A stretch of 64,000 nt of DNA from Lysobacter capsici (GCF_014779555.2 NZ_CP094357.1:4030001-4094000), one strand, 5' to 3'. Numbered from the stretch's first letter, positions 1 through 8,968 are shown. Program-made: numbers and translations. The notes: generated by a model not told the origin, from the letters alone.

Positions 1-96
1 GCCGCGGCCATGAGCCAGTTGTGGCTGTTCTGGGTCGCGCCGATCGTCGGCGGCCTGCTCGGCGGCGCGGTGTATCGCTGGCTCGGCAAGGATTGA
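1..96 (+). CDS. aqpZ: Aquaporin Z, C-terminal fragment
   Basis: The reading frame is open from the first base and stops at 94-96, giving the last 31 residues of a protein. They contain [17 protein letters not shown] followed by VYRWLG, the last transmembrane helix and short cytoplasmic tail typical of bacterial aquaporin Z and glycerol-facilitator homologues. The family moves water across the inner membrane. The NPA pore motifs lie outside the window, so specificity cannot be judged. A perfect hairpin follows 17 bases after the stop. Confidence 0.75.
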   Translation, partial: AAAMSQLWLFWVAPIVGGLLGGAVYRWLGKD

Positions 97-112
97 AACC
101 TCGCTCGATTGG

Positions 113-148
113 AAACGAAAAGCCGCGCATCTGCGCGGCTTTTCGTTT
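113..148. terminator. Perfect hairpin terminator after aqpZ
   Basis: A 17-bp perfect inverted repeat (113-129 with 132-148) encloses a 2-base loop. The core GCCGCGCA/TGCGCGGC is flanked by A-rich and T-rich ends, so it works as an intrinsic terminator on the plus strand and could also act on the minus strand. Confidence 0.8.
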
Positions 149-302
149 AGGTGAGGCGCTGGGCGCGCGGCTTCTCTGCGAGCAACGCGCGTCGATCGCT
201 TGAGCGCGATGCGACCCGACCTGCACCGCAACGATCTGTGCGAAACGACGACGAACGCGCAAGATCGATGTTGCAACGATCCGCGCGCCCATGCGAGGTC
301 GA

Positions 303-548
303 CTAATGCACCGCCTCGTTCGCGACCTCGATCGCGGTCTGCTGCAGCTGCGCGGCCAGTCGCGCGTTGCCGACCGCGTCGGCGGCGTTGAGCATCTGCG
401 ATACCGCCTGCAATTGCTTGATGCCGCGCGGCGGGATCTTCTTGAGTTTGCCGCCGACGATCATCCAGCCGCTGGCGCCGTTGGCGACGCCGGCCGATAC
501 GAAGGTGGCGACGAGGGTGATCTGTTTGGGGTCGAGCTGGGTGGCCAT
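303..548 (-). CDS. Small alanine-rich hypothetical protein
   Basis: An 81-residue protein beginning MATQLDPKQITLVATF. The ATG at 548 is chosen because AAGGAG lies about 10 bases upstream; the frame is open further upstream but has no coding character there. It has a short hydrophobic or amphipathic N-terminal stretch (residues 10-35, including FVSAGVANGASGWMIVGG), a KLKKIPPRG turn and an amphipathic alanine-rich C-terminal helix. No family is recognised. It stands alone between two terminators, so it is probably monocistronic. Confidence 0.6.
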   Translation of the reverse strand: MATQLDPKQITLVATFVSAGVANGASGWMIVGGKLKKIPPRGIKQLQAVSQMLNAADAVGNARLAAQLQQTAIEVANEAVH

Positions 549-750
549 GCGATGTTGCTCCTTGTGACGCCCACCGCCGCCTGCGCGGCCGCGCGCGTGT
601 CTGCGCCCATCGCCGCGGGCCTGCGTCGATGTTGCGTCCGATAGAAAACAACGCGCGCGCCAGCGGGCGGCTGACGTATCGCGGCTGAAACATCCGCGTT
701 CAAGTACGCACGAAACTAGCCGCGCATGCGAATACCGGCGCGCAAAAACC

Positions 751-776
751 AAAGGCCACGCTCGCGCGTGGCCTTT
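751..776 (-). terminator. Intrinsic terminator after the pirin gene
   Basis: An 11-bp stem (751-761 with 766-776, AAAGGCCACGC/GCGTGGCCTTT) with a 4-base loop. On the minus strand it is followed by a T-rich stretch and lies just downstream of the pirin stop codon. Confidence 0.75.
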
Positions 777-805
777 TTCGTCGCGGCTTCCTGCATCGAT
801 CGCGA

Positions 806-1666
806 TCAGAACTTGCCTTCCTGGAAATCGACGAAGGCCTGCATCACTTCCTGCTTGGTGTTCATCACGAACGGACCGTAACGCGCGACCGGCTCGCGCA
901 GCGGCCGTCCGGCGATCACGATCAGGCGGCTGTCCTGCTTCGCATCACCCAGCTTGAGCACGTTGCCGCCCGACAGCACGGCCAGTTCCTGCGCATCGAC
1001 CGCGCGCGCGTCCTCGCCGTCGCCGATTTGCACGCCGCCTTCGTAGACGTACGCGAAGGCGTTGTGGCCTTCGGGCAATTCGTACTCCCAGCTCGCGCCG
1101 GCCTCGAGCGCGATGTCGAGGTAGACCGGGTCGGTCGCCGGCTGCGCGATCGGGCCACGCACATCACCGATGCGTCCGGCGATCAGCTTGATCCGCACGC
1201 CGTCGGCCGGCTGCAACTGGACGATGCGGTCGGGCGCGAACTCCTGGTATTTCGGTTCGGTCATCTTCTCGCGCGCCGGCAGGTTGACCCACAGCTGGAA
1301 GCCGCGCATGCGGCCGGCTTCCTGCTCGGGCATTTCCGAGTGCACCAGGCCGCGACCGGCGGTCATCCACTGCACGCTGCCGGGGACCAGCACGCCTTCG
1401 TTGCCGTGGTTGTCCTTGTGGCGCATTCGGCCGTCGAGCATGTAGGTGACGGTCTCGAAGCCGCGGTGCGGGTGCTCCGGGAAGCCGGCGAGGTAATCCT
1501 CGGGCTGGTCGGTGCCGAATTCGTCGAGCAGCAGGAACGGGTCGAGGTCGGGCAGCTGCGGGCCGCCGATGACCCGGGTCAGGCGAACCCCGGCGCCATC
1601 GGAGGTCGGCTGGCCGCGCAGCTTGCGGCCGACGCGGGCGTAAGCGGTGGGGGTGGCGGTGGCCAT
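806..1666 (-). CDS. Pirin family protein
   Basis: A 286-residue cupin protein of the usual bacterial pirin length (two beta-barrel domains). The N-terminal barrel carries the metal ligands expected from the family: H65 and H67 in FPEHPHRGFETV, H109 and E111 in GRGLVHSEMPE. Bacterial pirins with this set bind iron or another divalent metal; some oxidise flavonoids such as quercetin, but most have no assigned substrate, so no reaction is claimed. The ATG at 1666 has AGGAAC upstream. The gene is single, with a terminator after it and a 120-bp leader before it. Confidence 0.9.
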   Translation of the reverse strand: MATATPTAYARVGRKLRGQPTSDGAGVRLTRVIGGPQLPDLDPFLLLDEFGTDQPEDYLAGFPEHPHRGFETVTYMLDGRMRHKDNHGNEGVLVPGSVQWMTAGRGLVHSEMPEQEAGRMRGFQLWVNLPAREKMTEPKYQEFAPDRIVQLQPADGVRIKLIAGRIGDVRGPIAQPATDPVYLDIALEAGASWEYELPEGHNAFAYVYEGGVQIGDGEDARAVDAQELAVLSGGNVLKLGDAKQDSRLIVIAGRPLREPVARYGPFVMNTKQEVMQAFVDFQEGKF

Positions 1667-1821
1667 GGGTGGTTCCTATCGGGACGCCGGATTGGCGATG
1701 GGCATAGGATGCCACCGCATTTTCGGAACGACAGAGCACAAAATGCAATCATAAGTCACATAAACAGAACGATAAGCCGCCGTCGTCCGCTTACGTCTTA
1801 CGTCTCACCCACGCAGCTTGT

Positions 1822-1932
1822 CCCCCTCTCCCGCTTGCGGGAGAGGGCCGGGGTGAGGGAAACGGGATTGCGCAGAACTTCGGCGGCTGGAGTGCCCTCA
1901 CCCTCCCCTCTCCCGCAAGCGGGAGAGGGAAA
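1822..1932. repeat. Pair of CCCTCTCCCGC palindromic repeats, head to head
   Basis: Two copies of a short palindrome centred on CCCTCTCCCGC-N-GCGGGAGAGGG, at about 1824-1859 and 1894-1932, lie in opposite orientation around a 35-base spacer. Each copy also carries a GGTGAGGG or CCCTCACC flank, so the whole forms a large imperfect hairpin. Elements of this type are scattered through Xanthomonadaceae intergenic DNA. It lies between the pirin promoter region and the 3' end of the next gene. Confidence 0.8.
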
Positions 1933-1978
1933 GCGTTTGTCGGCGCTGGACACGGAGTCGCTCGCCTAGCTGTCGGCA

Positions 1979-2566
1979 CTACACCCGGGTGTACACATAC
2001 ACCGTCGCCGGCGGCACATTGCGCAACACGAAATCGCCGCGCCGCACCTGCAGCCCCAGCGAGCGCGCGACCGGATCGGCCACCGGCGCGGCCGGGCCGT
2101 AGGTGAACTGCACGAACACGCCGTCCTCGCGCAGGCATTCGAACGCCGCGCCGAGGATATCGCGCTGCAGCGGGTGCGGCATCGTCAGCAAGCCAAGACC
2201 CGAGACGATCGCGTCGGCCGGACCGGTCCGCAGATAGCCGGCGTCGCGCGCCAACTGCGGCAACTCGCGCGCGTCGCCGAGCACCACCGGCACCTGCGGA
2301 AAACGCAGGTGCAGATGCGCGTGCAGTTCTTCGTTGAGTTCGAGCACCAGCAGGTCTTCGTCGCGGATGCCGGCATCGAGCAAGGCGCGGGTGATCGCGC
2401 CGGTGCCGCCGCCGAGTTCGATCACCCGGTTCACGTCGTCGGGCAATTCGGAAATCATCGCCGCGGCCAGCTCGGCGCTGGACGGCGCCACCGCCGCCAC
2501 CCGCAACGGGTTCTTGAGCCACTGACGGAAGAAGGTCCAGGTACCGGGCTTGCGATGCGACTTCAT
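1979..2566 (-). CDS. SAM-dependent methyltransferase, PmtA/KsgA-like
   Basis: A 195-residue class I methyltransferase. Motif I is VIELGGGTGAITRAL (residues 49-63), followed by an acidic strand end LLVLELN and, near the C-terminus, a strand ending FVQFTYGP. The short length and the RKPGTWTFFRQWLKNP N-terminus are like the phospholipid N-methyltransferase (PmtA) and rRNA-dimethylase-like group. That suggests phosphatidylethanolamine methylation, but the substrate is not fixed by sequence alone. The ATG at 2566 has GGAG 8 bases upstream; the frame continues 5' to a TTG at 2584 with a poorer site. A single gene preceded by a 58-base gap from rlmKL. Confidence 0.8.
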   Translation of the reverse strand: MKSHRKPGTWTFFRQWLKNPLRVAAVAPSSAELAAAMISELPDDVNRVIELGGGTGAITRALLDAGIRDEDLLVLELNEELHAHLHLRFPQVPVVLGDARELPQLARDAGYLRTGPADAIVSGLGLLTMPHPLQRDILGAAFECLREDGVFVQFTYGPAAPVADPVARSLGLQVRRGDFVLRNVPPATVYVYTRV

Positions 2567-2624
2567 GCGCGATGCTCCGAGCAACGCGCACGCGCGAGGC
2601 TGCTACGACGAAAAGGGGACGGCA

Positions 2625-4979
2625 TCAACGCGGCTCCAACCGCCAGCAGCGGTGGATCCGGGCGTCGCGTTCGAAATCCGGCGGAATCGTCTGCGCGCTG
2701 ATGTCCACGCAGCGGGCGAACTGGGCGATCGCCTCTTCGTCCAGACGGAACCGGCGGAAGTTGTTGGAAAAATACAGCACGCCGTTGTCGGCCAGGCGCG
2801 CGACCGCGGCGCGCAGCAGCCGCACGTGTTCGCGCTGGATGTCGAAATCGTCGGCGCGCGCGGAATTGGAGAAGGTCGGCGGATCGCAGAAGATCAGGTC
2901 GTAACGGCCGCGATCGGCCTCCAGCCATTGCACCGCGTCGGCCTGGGCCAGACGGTGCTGCGAACCGGTCACGCCGTTCTCGCGCAGATTGTCCGAACAC
3001 CACTGCAGATACGTGGCCGACAGATCGACGGTGGTGGTCTCGTGGGCGCCGCCGACCGCCGCATGCACGGTGGCCGCGCCGGTGTAGCCGAACAGATTGA
3101 GGAAACGGCGGCCGCGCGCTTCCTCGGCGATGCGCAGGCGCATCGGCCGGTGATCGAGGAACAGACCGGTATCGAGGTAGTCGAACGGATTCACCCGCAG
3201 CCGCGCGGCGCCTTCGCGCACGACGATGAATTCGCCGCGCTGATCGAACTGGCCGTACTTGCTGCCGCCCTTGCCGCGCGCGCGGGTCTTGATCGCCAGC
3301 CGCTCGCGCGGCACCGCGAACACTTCGCGCGCAGCCGCGAGCAACTCGTTGAGACGACGGCGCTGGTCGGCTTCGGGAATGTCGGACGGCGCGGCGTATT
3401 CCTGCACATGCAGGTAGGTGCGCGGCTGCGCTTCGTCGGTGGTGTAGACGTCGATCGCGGCCGAGTACTCGGGCAGATCGGCGTCGTAGGCGCGGAAGCA
3501 GTCGACCGCTTCGCGCTGACGCCAGTTCTTGAGCTTGCGCAGGTTCTTGCGCAGGCGATTGGCGACCATCTGCGCGCCTTCGCTCAGCGGCTGCGGCGCG
3601 GCGTCTTCGGCCTGGGCCTTGCGCTCGGCGTGGCCGACGCGCGCGATCGGCTCGCACACGATCAAGGCGCATTCGATCGCGCCGTTGAAGATCTGATACT
3701 TCTTGCTGGCGCGCAGGGTCGTGGCCTGAGCCAGCGCCGGATCGCCGCACAGCAGGCTGGCGCGCCAGCTCGGCACGGTGCGCTTGAGCGCTTCGCCCAG
3801 GGCGCGGTACAGCGCGGGATCGGCGGCGAGGCGGGCGTCGTAGGGCGGGTTGCAGACGGCCAGGCCCGGAGTCTGGGTATCGCTATGCTCGTTTTTACCC
3901 GAGCCTGCGCCGGTCTCGGACGAGATCGCTTCTTCAAGACCGTCATTCCCGCGAAGGCGGGAATCCAGTGCCTTATCGCCATCCGCCAGCAAAGCCGCTG
4001 GATTCCCGCGTTCGCGGGAATGACGATCCGATACGGACGCAGGCGAAACCAATGACGCTTGCAGTGATGCGGGCAACGCCTGCAACGACTCCACCGCCGC
4101 CACATTCCACTCGATCACCCCCGCCAACCCGGCCTCGATCTCGTTATCGCGCGCCGCGCGGATCGCATGCGGATCGATATCGCTGCCGGCGAACACCGGA
4201 CGCAGCGCGGCCAGTCCCGTGGCTTCGCGCTCGCGCGCCTGTTCGCACAACACCCGCCAGCGGGCGAAATCGAAACCGCGCCAACGCGTCGGCGGCAAGG
4301 CGCCGTGGCGCAGCAGACCCGGCGCGACGTCGGCGGCCATCAGCGCGCCTTCGATCAGCAAGGTGCCGCTGCCGCACATCGGGTCGAACAAGCCGCCGCC
4401 GTTGGCATACACCTTCGGCCAACCGCCGCGCAGCAACACCGCCGCGGCGAGGTTTTCCTTCAGCGGCGCCTCGCCCTGTTTCTGCCGCCAGCCGCGGCGA
4501 TGCAGCGAACCGCCGCCCAGGTCGATCGAGACGATCGCCTTGCCCTTGCGGATCACCAGATTCAAACGCAGATCGGGCTGGTCGGTATCGACATCGGGCC
4601 GCGAACCGGTGCGCGCGCGCATCACGTCGACCACGCCGTCCTTGACCCGCTGCGCGGCGTAGCGCGCGTGGGTGATCGCCTCGCCCGACACGTGCGCGTC
4701 GACCGCGAGCGTATGCACGCTCTCCATGTGCGCGGGCCAGTCCAGCGCGGCGACGCCGGCGTACAGCGCGTGTTCGTCGGGACAATCGAATTCGGCGATC
4801 GGCCACAACACCCGGCTGGCCAGACGCGACCACAGCACCGCGCGCTGCGCGTCGGAGAGTTCGCCTTCGACGTTGACGCCGGCGGTGGCGGCGGTCGCGC
4901 GCTGGCAACCCAGCGCGATTAGTTCGTCGGCCAACAGGTATTCCAGACCCTTGCCGCAGCTTGCGTAGAACTTGCTCAT
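2625..4979 (-). CDS. rlmL: Bifunctional 23S rRNA guanine methyltransferase RlmKL
   Basis: A 784-residue fusion that methylates 23S rRNA (m2G2445 by the N-terminal half, m7G2069 by the C-terminal half in E. coli). Order of domains: THUMP (about 45-155), first methyltransferase with [13 protein letters not shown] (about 200) and catalytic NPPYDARL (about 375), then the RlmK half with [15 protein letters not shown] and CDPPTFSNS. It is about 80 residues longer than the 702-residue E. coli enzyme. Most of the excess is an in-frame repeat insertion at residues about 319-346 plus a low-complexity linker just before the NPPY motif. The ATG at 4979 gives the conserved [11 protein letters not shown] start; the site upstream is weak, and the stop of the preceding hydrolase gene is 13 bases away, so coupling is likely. 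Confidence 0.92.
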   Translation of the reverse strand: MSKFYASCGKGLEYLLADELIALGCQRATAATAGVNVEGELSDAQRAVLWSRLASRVLWPIAEFDCPDEHALYAGVAALDWPAHMESVHTLAVDAHVSGEAITHARYAAQRVKDGVVDVMRARTGSRPDVDTDQPDLRLNLVIRKGKAIVSIDLGGGSLHRRGWRQKQGEAPLKENLAAAVLLRGGWPKVYANGGGLFDPMCGSGTLLIEGALMAADVAPGLLRHGALPPTRWRGFDFARWRVLCEQAREREATGLAALRPVFAGSDIDPHAIRAARDNEIEAGLAGVIEWNVAAVESLQALPASLQASLVSPASVSDRHSRERGNPAALLADGDKALDSRLRGNDGLEEAISSETGAGSGKNEHSDTQTPGLAVCNPPYDARLAADPALYRALGEALKRTVPSWRASLLCGDPALAQATTLRASKKYQIFNGAIECALIVCEPIARVGHAERKAQAEDAAPQPLSEGAQMVANRLRKNLRKLKNWRQREAVDCFRAYDADLPEYSAAIDVYTTDEAQPRTYLHVQEYAAPSDIPEADQRRRLNELLAAAREVFAVPRERLAIKTRARGKGGSKYGQFDQRGEFIVVREGAARLRVNPFDYLDTGLFLDHRPMRLRIAEEARGRRFLNLFGYTGAATVHAAVGGAHETTTVDLSATYLQWCSDNLRENGVTGSQHRLAQADAVQWLEADRGRYDLIFCDPPTFSNSARADDFDIQREHVRLLRAAVARLADNGVLYFSNNFRRFRLDEEAIAQFARCVDISAQTIPPDFERDARIHRCWRLEPR
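3941..4025. repeat. Inverted repeat pair inserted in frame within rlmKL
   Basis: Arms of 28 bases at 3941-3968 and 3998-4025 differ at one position. They begin CGTCATTCCCGCG and end GGGAATCCAG, separated by 29 bases. Each arm also carries its own internal ATTCCCGC/GCGGGAAT palindrome. The element is translated inside RlmKL as [10 protein letters not shown] and LDSRLRGND. The sequence type resembles ATTCCC-N-GGGAAT dispersed repeats known in several Proteobacteria. Confidence 0.9.
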
Positions 4980-4992
4980 GCTTGCGCGGTAC

Positions 4993-5523
4993 TCACAATG
5001 TTTCGAGCAGGCGCGCAAACGCGTCGGCGCTGCCCTGCACGTGCGCCGTAAGGCGGTGGCTGTCGTCGACCAGGAGCAACCGCGCGCGGCGCGGATGGGC
5101 CCAGGCGACGACGTCGGCGGCCGGGATCAGTTCGTCGTCCCAGCCGTGAATGATGCTGATCGGCACATCGGCGGCCTGCAGCACCGGCGCCGGGCCCATC
5201 GCGATCGGCGGCGCCATCAGGAACAGCGCGGCGGGCCGGACCTGCATCGACACCGCGCCGGAAATATAGGCGCCCAGGCTGGACCCGGCGAGCACCACCG
5301 GCCCGCGCTCGGCAGCCTTGCGCGCCAGGCCGAGCAGGCGCTCGATGCGCGCGTAGACATCGCCCAGCTCGCTGACCTCGCGTTTGGCGTCCAGGTCGGT
5401 GTAATCGGGACGCTCATGGGTCCAGCCAAGACGCTGCGCCGCCTCGGCCAAGGCGGTGACCTTGGTCGCGTCGGGGCCGCTTTCGAAGCCATGAGAGAGG
5501 ATGCAGTGACCTGGAGTGATCAT
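4993..5523 (-). CDS. Small alpha/beta hydrolase
   Basis: A 176-residue single-domain alpha/beta hydrolase of the short YcaC/RBBP9-like size class. The nucleophile elbow GSSLG has S82; the acid is D129 or D130 in IHGWDDELI; the histidine is H156 in VDDSHRL. The N-terminal [15 protein letters not shown] supplies the oxyanion-hole region. The substrate is unknown. It lies 13 bases upstream of rlmKL on the same strand. Its first codons (MITPGHCI) form the end of a 70-bp tandem repeat that occupies the upstream region, so the true promoter and ribosome-binding site are hard to place; no good Shine-Dalgarno sequence precedes this ATG. Confidence 0.8.
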   Translation of the reverse strand: MITPGHCILSHGFESGPDATKVTALAEAAQRLGWTHERPDYTDLDAKREVSELGDVYARIERLLGLARKAAERGPVVLAGSSLGAYISGAVSMQVRPAALFLMAPPIAMGPAPVLQAADVPISIIHGWDDELIPAADVVAWAHPRRARLLLVDDSHRLTAHVQGSADAFARLLETL

Positions 5524-5850
5524 CTATGAGCCGAGGTGGAGTATTTGCAGATCACTGCGAAAGTCCGGGAATGCAGTGACCTGGAGTGATCATCTATGAG
5601 CCGAGGTGAAGTAGTTGCAGATCACTGCGAAAGTCCGGGAATGCAGTGACCTGGAGTGATCATCTTTGAGCCGAGGTGAAGTAGGTACAGATCACGACGA
5701 AAGTCCGGGAACGCAGTGACTTTGAATGATCATCTTTAAGTCGAGATGAAGCAGGTACGGATCACCGAAAAAGTCCAGACACGCATGTCCTGACGCAATC
5801 ATCCGAGAACCGATGTGAAACGATCGCGGATCGCATCGCGCCAACGAACA
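5501..5850. repeat. 70-bp tandem repeat, five decaying copies
   Basis: Units begin at 5501, 5571, 5641, 5711 and 5781, exactly 70 bases apart, each opening with ATGCAGTGAC or a variant. Units 1 and 2 are nearly identical, unit 3 has a few changes, unit 4 many, and unit 5 is recognisable only in parts. Unit 1 overlaps the start codon and first eight codons of the hydrolase gene on the minus strand. Units contain TGATCATC and GCAGATCAC, so the array repeats several GATCA words. The remaining bases to the MOSC gene (to about 6000) show nothing else recognisable. Confidence 0.9.
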
Positions 5851-6001
5851 ACAAGGCATGGCGACGATCGCGCATGAAATCCATCCCAACGGCCTCGATC
5901 GGTCATGCGCGCCGAAACGGGCATGTTCGGCCCGCGGTCACGAGGCGGCAACCGATCGCGAAAAAAACCAGCCAACCCGATCATCCGCAGCGATCGCGCA
6001 A

Positions 6002-6514
6002 TCAAACCGCGACCGCATCGATCACCGGCACCAGCGCATCGCCGCGCCGGATCGTGCCGCCCTCGAGGATCCGCGCGCACAGGCCGCCGTGGCCGCGCAT
6101 CGCGTTGAAACCGCCCGGGCCGAGCGCGGCTTCCATCATCGAACACGGGTCGCAGGACTCGGTCCATTCCAGCAGCGCGTCGCCGAGACGGAAGCGACGG
6201 TCCTTCAAGGCCAGCAACGGCAGCCCGGAGATCACGATATTGCGGCGCAGGAGCGCCGGTTCCAGCGACGCATGACCCGACAGGGCCGCGATCACCGGCA
6301 GGTGCTCGGCCTGGATCAGGGTCACGCCGCGCTTGCCGCTGCCGCCCTTGTAGCGGTCGCCGGCCAGGCCCGCGCCGGCCTGCGCGACGACCTCGTCCAG
6401 GGCCTGCATCCGCACCGCCCGCGCCGGACGCACGCCGATCCATTCGACCCGGCCGGGCCGCGGCAACGTGGCCATCAGTTTTCCTAGCGCGGAGTCGGCG
6501 GGCGGCAGGGTCAT
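6002..6514 (-). CDS. MOSC domain-containing protein
   Basis: A 170-residue single MOSC (molybdenum cofactor sulfurase C-terminal) domain. Characteristic parts are GDRYKGGSGKRGVTLIQ, LLRRNIVISGL, the conserved cysteine region WTESCDPCSMME and the C-terminal GGLCARILEGG strand. MOSC proteins bind Moco or transfer sulfur; YiiM-type members reduce N-hydroxylated bases. The natural partner is not evident here. The ATG at 6514 has GGAG with good spacing; the frame extends upstream without a better site. It is transcribed divergently from the AmpD-like amidase. Confidence 0.85.
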   Translation of the reverse strand: MTLPPADSALGKLMATLPRPGRVEWIGVRPARAVRMQALDEVVAQAGAGLAGDRYKGGSGKRGVTLIQAEHLPVIAALSGHASLEPALLRRNIVISGLPLLALKDRRFRLGDALLEWTESCDPCSMMEAALGPGGFNAMRGHGGLCARILEGGTIRRGDALVPVIDAVAV

Positions 6515-6554
6515 GGCGGGCTCCGTGGGAGGGCGAATGGTAGCATCCGCAGGC

Positions 6555-7118
6555 ATGCCGCCCCTGAATCTCACGTCCGCGCCCCTGCCCTACGAAGCCC
6601 GGCTGACGCCGCGCGATCCGGCCTCGATCGACCTGGTGGTGATCCATTGCACCGAGTTGCCCGACCTGGCCACGGCGCGCGAATACGGCGAGCGGGTGCT
6701 GTACGACGAATCGGGCACCGGCAACAGCGGCCACTACTACATCGACCGCGACGGCTCGGTGCTGCGCTATGTGAGCGAGGACCGCGTCGCCCATCACGTG
6801 CGCGGCTACAACCCGCGCTCGATCGGGATCGAACTGGTCAATATCGGCCGTTATCCGCACTGGCTGGATTCGCGCCGCCAGGCCATGCCCGAGGACTACA
6901 CCCCGGCGCAGATCGAGGCACTGATCGCCTTGTTGAACGATCTGAGCCAACGCCTGCCCTCGCTGCGCCTCATCGCCGGGCACGAGGACCTGGACACCGC
7001 CCAGGTCGAGTCCAGCGACGATCCTTCGGTGCTGGTCCAGCGCAAGCTCGATCCGGGGCCGTGGTTTCCGTGGCCGCGGGTGTTGGCGGCGTGCGGCCTG
7101 GAGCGGTTGCCGCGCTGA
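6555..7118 (+). CDS. N-acetylmuramoyl-L-alanine amidase, AmpD-like
   Basis: A 187-residue zinc amidase of the Amidase_2 fold. The first zinc ligand is in VVIHCTELPD, the loop HYYIDRDGSVLRYV is typical, and the second histidine and acid are in IAGHEDLDT. It cleaves the lactyl-alanine bond of peptidoglycan or of anhydro-muropeptides; with no signal peptide it is probably cytosolic and acts in cell-wall recycling. The start at 6555 matches where the family sequence begins. An in-frame ATG at 6537 has GGGAGG just ahead and is a real alternative, adding six residues. The gene is divergent from the MOSC gene. Confidence 0.88.
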   Translation: MPPLNLTSAPLPYEARLTPRDPASIDLVVIHCTELPDLATAREYGERVLYDESGTGNSGHYYIDRDGSVLRYVSEDRVAHHVRGYNPRSIGIELVNIGRYPHWLDSRRQAMPEDYTPAQIEALIALLNDLSQRLPSLRLIAGHEDLDTAQVESSDDPSVLVQRKLDPGPWFPWPRVLAACGLERLPR

Positions 7119-7197
7119 GGTATCGGCGCACCGCGCGGCGCCCGTGCGCAACACCACCGGCCCGCCGCGTGGCCCCGGACCGTGCCGGGCGTCCCGC

Positions 7198-7203
7198 TAT
7201 ACT
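7198..7203 (+). promoter_or_regulatory. Candidate -10 element of tesB
   Basis: TATACT lies 28 bases upstream of the tesB start codon in an otherwise GC-rich stretch. No convincing -35 box is visible, so this is tentative. Confidence 0.35.
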
Positions 7204-7230
7204 CCACCCGACCTCCCAAACCGCGCGCCG

Positions 7231-8115
7231 ATGACCTCCTCCCCCGTCTCCGAACTGATCGAACTGCTGTCGCTGGAACGATTGGAGGACAACCTGTTTC
7301 GCGGCCAGAGCCGCGATATCGGCACCAAGTACGTGTTCGGCGGGCAGGTGCTCGGCCAGGCGCTGTCGGCCGCGCAGGCCACCCTCGACACCGCGCGCGC
7401 GGCGCATTCGCTGCATGCCTATTTCCTCAAGGCCGGCGATATCGAAGCGCCGATCGTCTACCAGGCCGACCGCACCCGCGACGGCGGCAGTTTCTCGGTG
7501 CGCCGGGTCACCGCGATCCAGCACGGCCAGCCGATCTTCTTCCTGGCCGCCTCGTTCCACGAAGACCAGGACGGCGGCGAGCATCAGCTGTCGATGCCGG
7601 AAGTGCCCAAGCCCGAGGACATCGACCCGGCGCCCGCGGTGCCGGCGCAGGTCATGGCGACGCTGCCGACCAAGGTCCAGCGCTGGCTGTCGCGGCAGGG
7701 GCCGTTCGAGTTCCGCCACGTGTATCCGCGCGACGAGCTCAACCCGCCCAAGCGGCCGCCGTTCCAGCAGGTCTGGTTCCGCCTGAGCGAACCGGTCGGC
7801 GACGCGCCGGAACTGCACCGCGCCCTGCTGGCCTATGCCTCCGACTTCCATCTGCTCGGCACCGCGACGTTTCCGCACGGCATCAGCTACTACCAGCCGA
7901 ACGTGCAGATGGCTTCGCTCGATCACGCCTTGTGGTTCCACCGTCCGTTCCGCGCCGACGACTGGCTGCTGTATTCGATCGACAGCCCCAGCGCGCAAGG
8001 CGCGCGCGGCTTGGCGCGCGGTCAGATCTTCGACCGTCACGGCCATCTGGTGGCCAGCAGCGCGCAGGAAGGCCTGATCCGCGTGATGGCCGCGCAAGCG
8101 CCGGCGAAGGGCTGA
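7231..8115 (+). CDS. tesB: Acyl-CoA thioesterase II
   Basis: A 294-residue double-hotdog thioesterase, close to the 286 residues of E. coli TesB. It hydrolyses medium- and long-chain acyl-CoA to free fatty acid and CoA in the cytosol. Family marks are RDIGTKYVFGGQVLGQAL near the N-terminus, RDGGSFSVRRV closing hotdog 1, LAYASDFHLLGTA (catalytic Asp) and the C-terminal VASSAQEGLIRV (catalytic Gln). The ATG at 7231 gives the standard SELIELLSLERLEDN start. One base separates its stop from the next ATG, so the two genes are cotranscribed. Confidence 0.93.
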   Translation: MTSSPVSELIELLSLERLEDNLFRGQSRDIGTKYVFGGQVLGQALSAAQATLDTARAAHSLHAYFLKAGDIEAPIVYQADRTRDGGSFSVRRVTAIQHGQPIFFLAASFHEDQDGGEHQLSMPEVPKPEDIDPAPAVPAQVMATLPTKVQRWLSRQGPFEFRHVYPRDELNPPKRPPFQQVWFRLSEPVGDAPELHRALLAYASDFHLLGTATFPHGISYYQPNVQMASLDHALWFHRPFRADDWLLYSIDSPSAQGARGLARGQIFDRHGHLVASSAQEGLIRVMAAQAPAKG

Positions 8116-8116
8116 C

Positions 8117-8968
8117 ATGAGGCAGGTCTTCAGCAGTCCGCGACTGGAAAACGTCGAAGGCGTGGCGCAGTTGTTGCGCGATGCCGGGATCGAGGTGCGG
8201 GTCACCAACGATCGCTCCTACAAGGGCAACCGTCGTTCGAGTTTCAGTTATTCCGAACAACCCAAGGAGCGCCCGGCGGTGTGGGTGGTGCAGTCGAGCG
8301 ATCAGCTGCGCGCGCGCGACCTGCTGCGCGAGGCCGGGCTGATCGACAGCACCCGCGCCGAGGAAGCGCATCACGCGCCGTTCCGTTTCCAGTCGAGCAT
8401 CGACCAGACCCGCACGCCGGGGCAGAAACGCGCGTTCCGGATCAAGATCGGCCTGCTGCTGTGCATCGCGGTGGTGCTGGGCCTGGCGATGTTCCATAAC
8501 CTGCGCAATCGTCCGGTGGCCGCGCCGGCGGTCGACCCGGCGATGGTCGCGCTGCAGACCCACAAGTTCGACGGCAGCGTCGCGGCGATACCGGCCGGGC
8601 TGGCCGCGGCGGTGTTCAAGCAGCAACTGGCCGAGGCCGACCAGCCGACCCAATGCCTGCGCGTGGACCGCAGCGACGCCTCGCGCAAACTGCTCACCGC
8701 GCTCGCGCGCTCGAACCTGCGCCTGTTGCCGGCCAGCCAATGCGTGGAAGTGCCCGACGAGGAAAAAGGCAGCCACGCGCTCGACGGCGCGCCGGCCGAA
8801 CTGATCCAGGTGCATGCGTTCCGGCCGACCTCGGCGAGCACCGGCACGGTCGAGTATTCGGCGTACTTCAGCCGCTCGCAGGCGGTCTACAAGACGCTCG
8901 AGGTCAAGCTGGTCGACGGCAACTGGACGGTGGTCAAGACGGTCAAGACCGTACGCGCGATGGGGTGA
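8117..8968 (+). CDS. DUF2007-like membrane protein
   Basis: A 283-residue protein with three parts. Residues 1-75 look like the DUF2007 "putative signal transducing protein" fold (FSSPRLENVEGVAQLLRDAG, WVVQSSDQLRARDLL). A transmembrane helix follows near residues 112-130 (IGLLLCIAVVLGLAMF). The rest is a periplasmic domain of about 150 residues containing two cysteines (QCLRVDRS, ASQCVEV) that could pair. Related Xanthomonas genes are sometimes called pathogenicity-like proteins, with no proven role. The start codon follows the tesB stop after one base. Function unknown. Confidence 0.75.
   Translation: MRQVFSSPRLENVEGVAQLLRDAGIEVRVTNDRSYKGNRRSSFSYSEQPKERPAVWVVQSSDQLRARDLLREAGLIDSTRAEEAHHAPFRFQSSIDQTRTPGQKRAFRIKIGLLLCIAVVLGLAMFHNLRNRPVAAPAVDPAMVALQTHKFDGSVAAIPAGLAAAVFKQQLAEADQPTQCLRVDRSDASRKLLTALARSNLRLLPASQCVEVPDEEKGSHALDGAPAELIQVHAFRPTSASTGTVEYSAYFSRSQAVYKTLEVKLVDGNWTVVKTVKTVRAMG

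Noticed and set aside
2550..4055. A 501-codon open frame on the plus strand.
   Set aside because: It is antisense to rlmKL and the methyltransferase; high GC produces long open frames opposite real genes, and its translation is low-complexity with no family match.
5501..5850. The 70-bp array could be a CRISPR locus.
   Set aside because: Units are contiguous without unique spacers, the period is too long for a repeat, and no cas genes are present.
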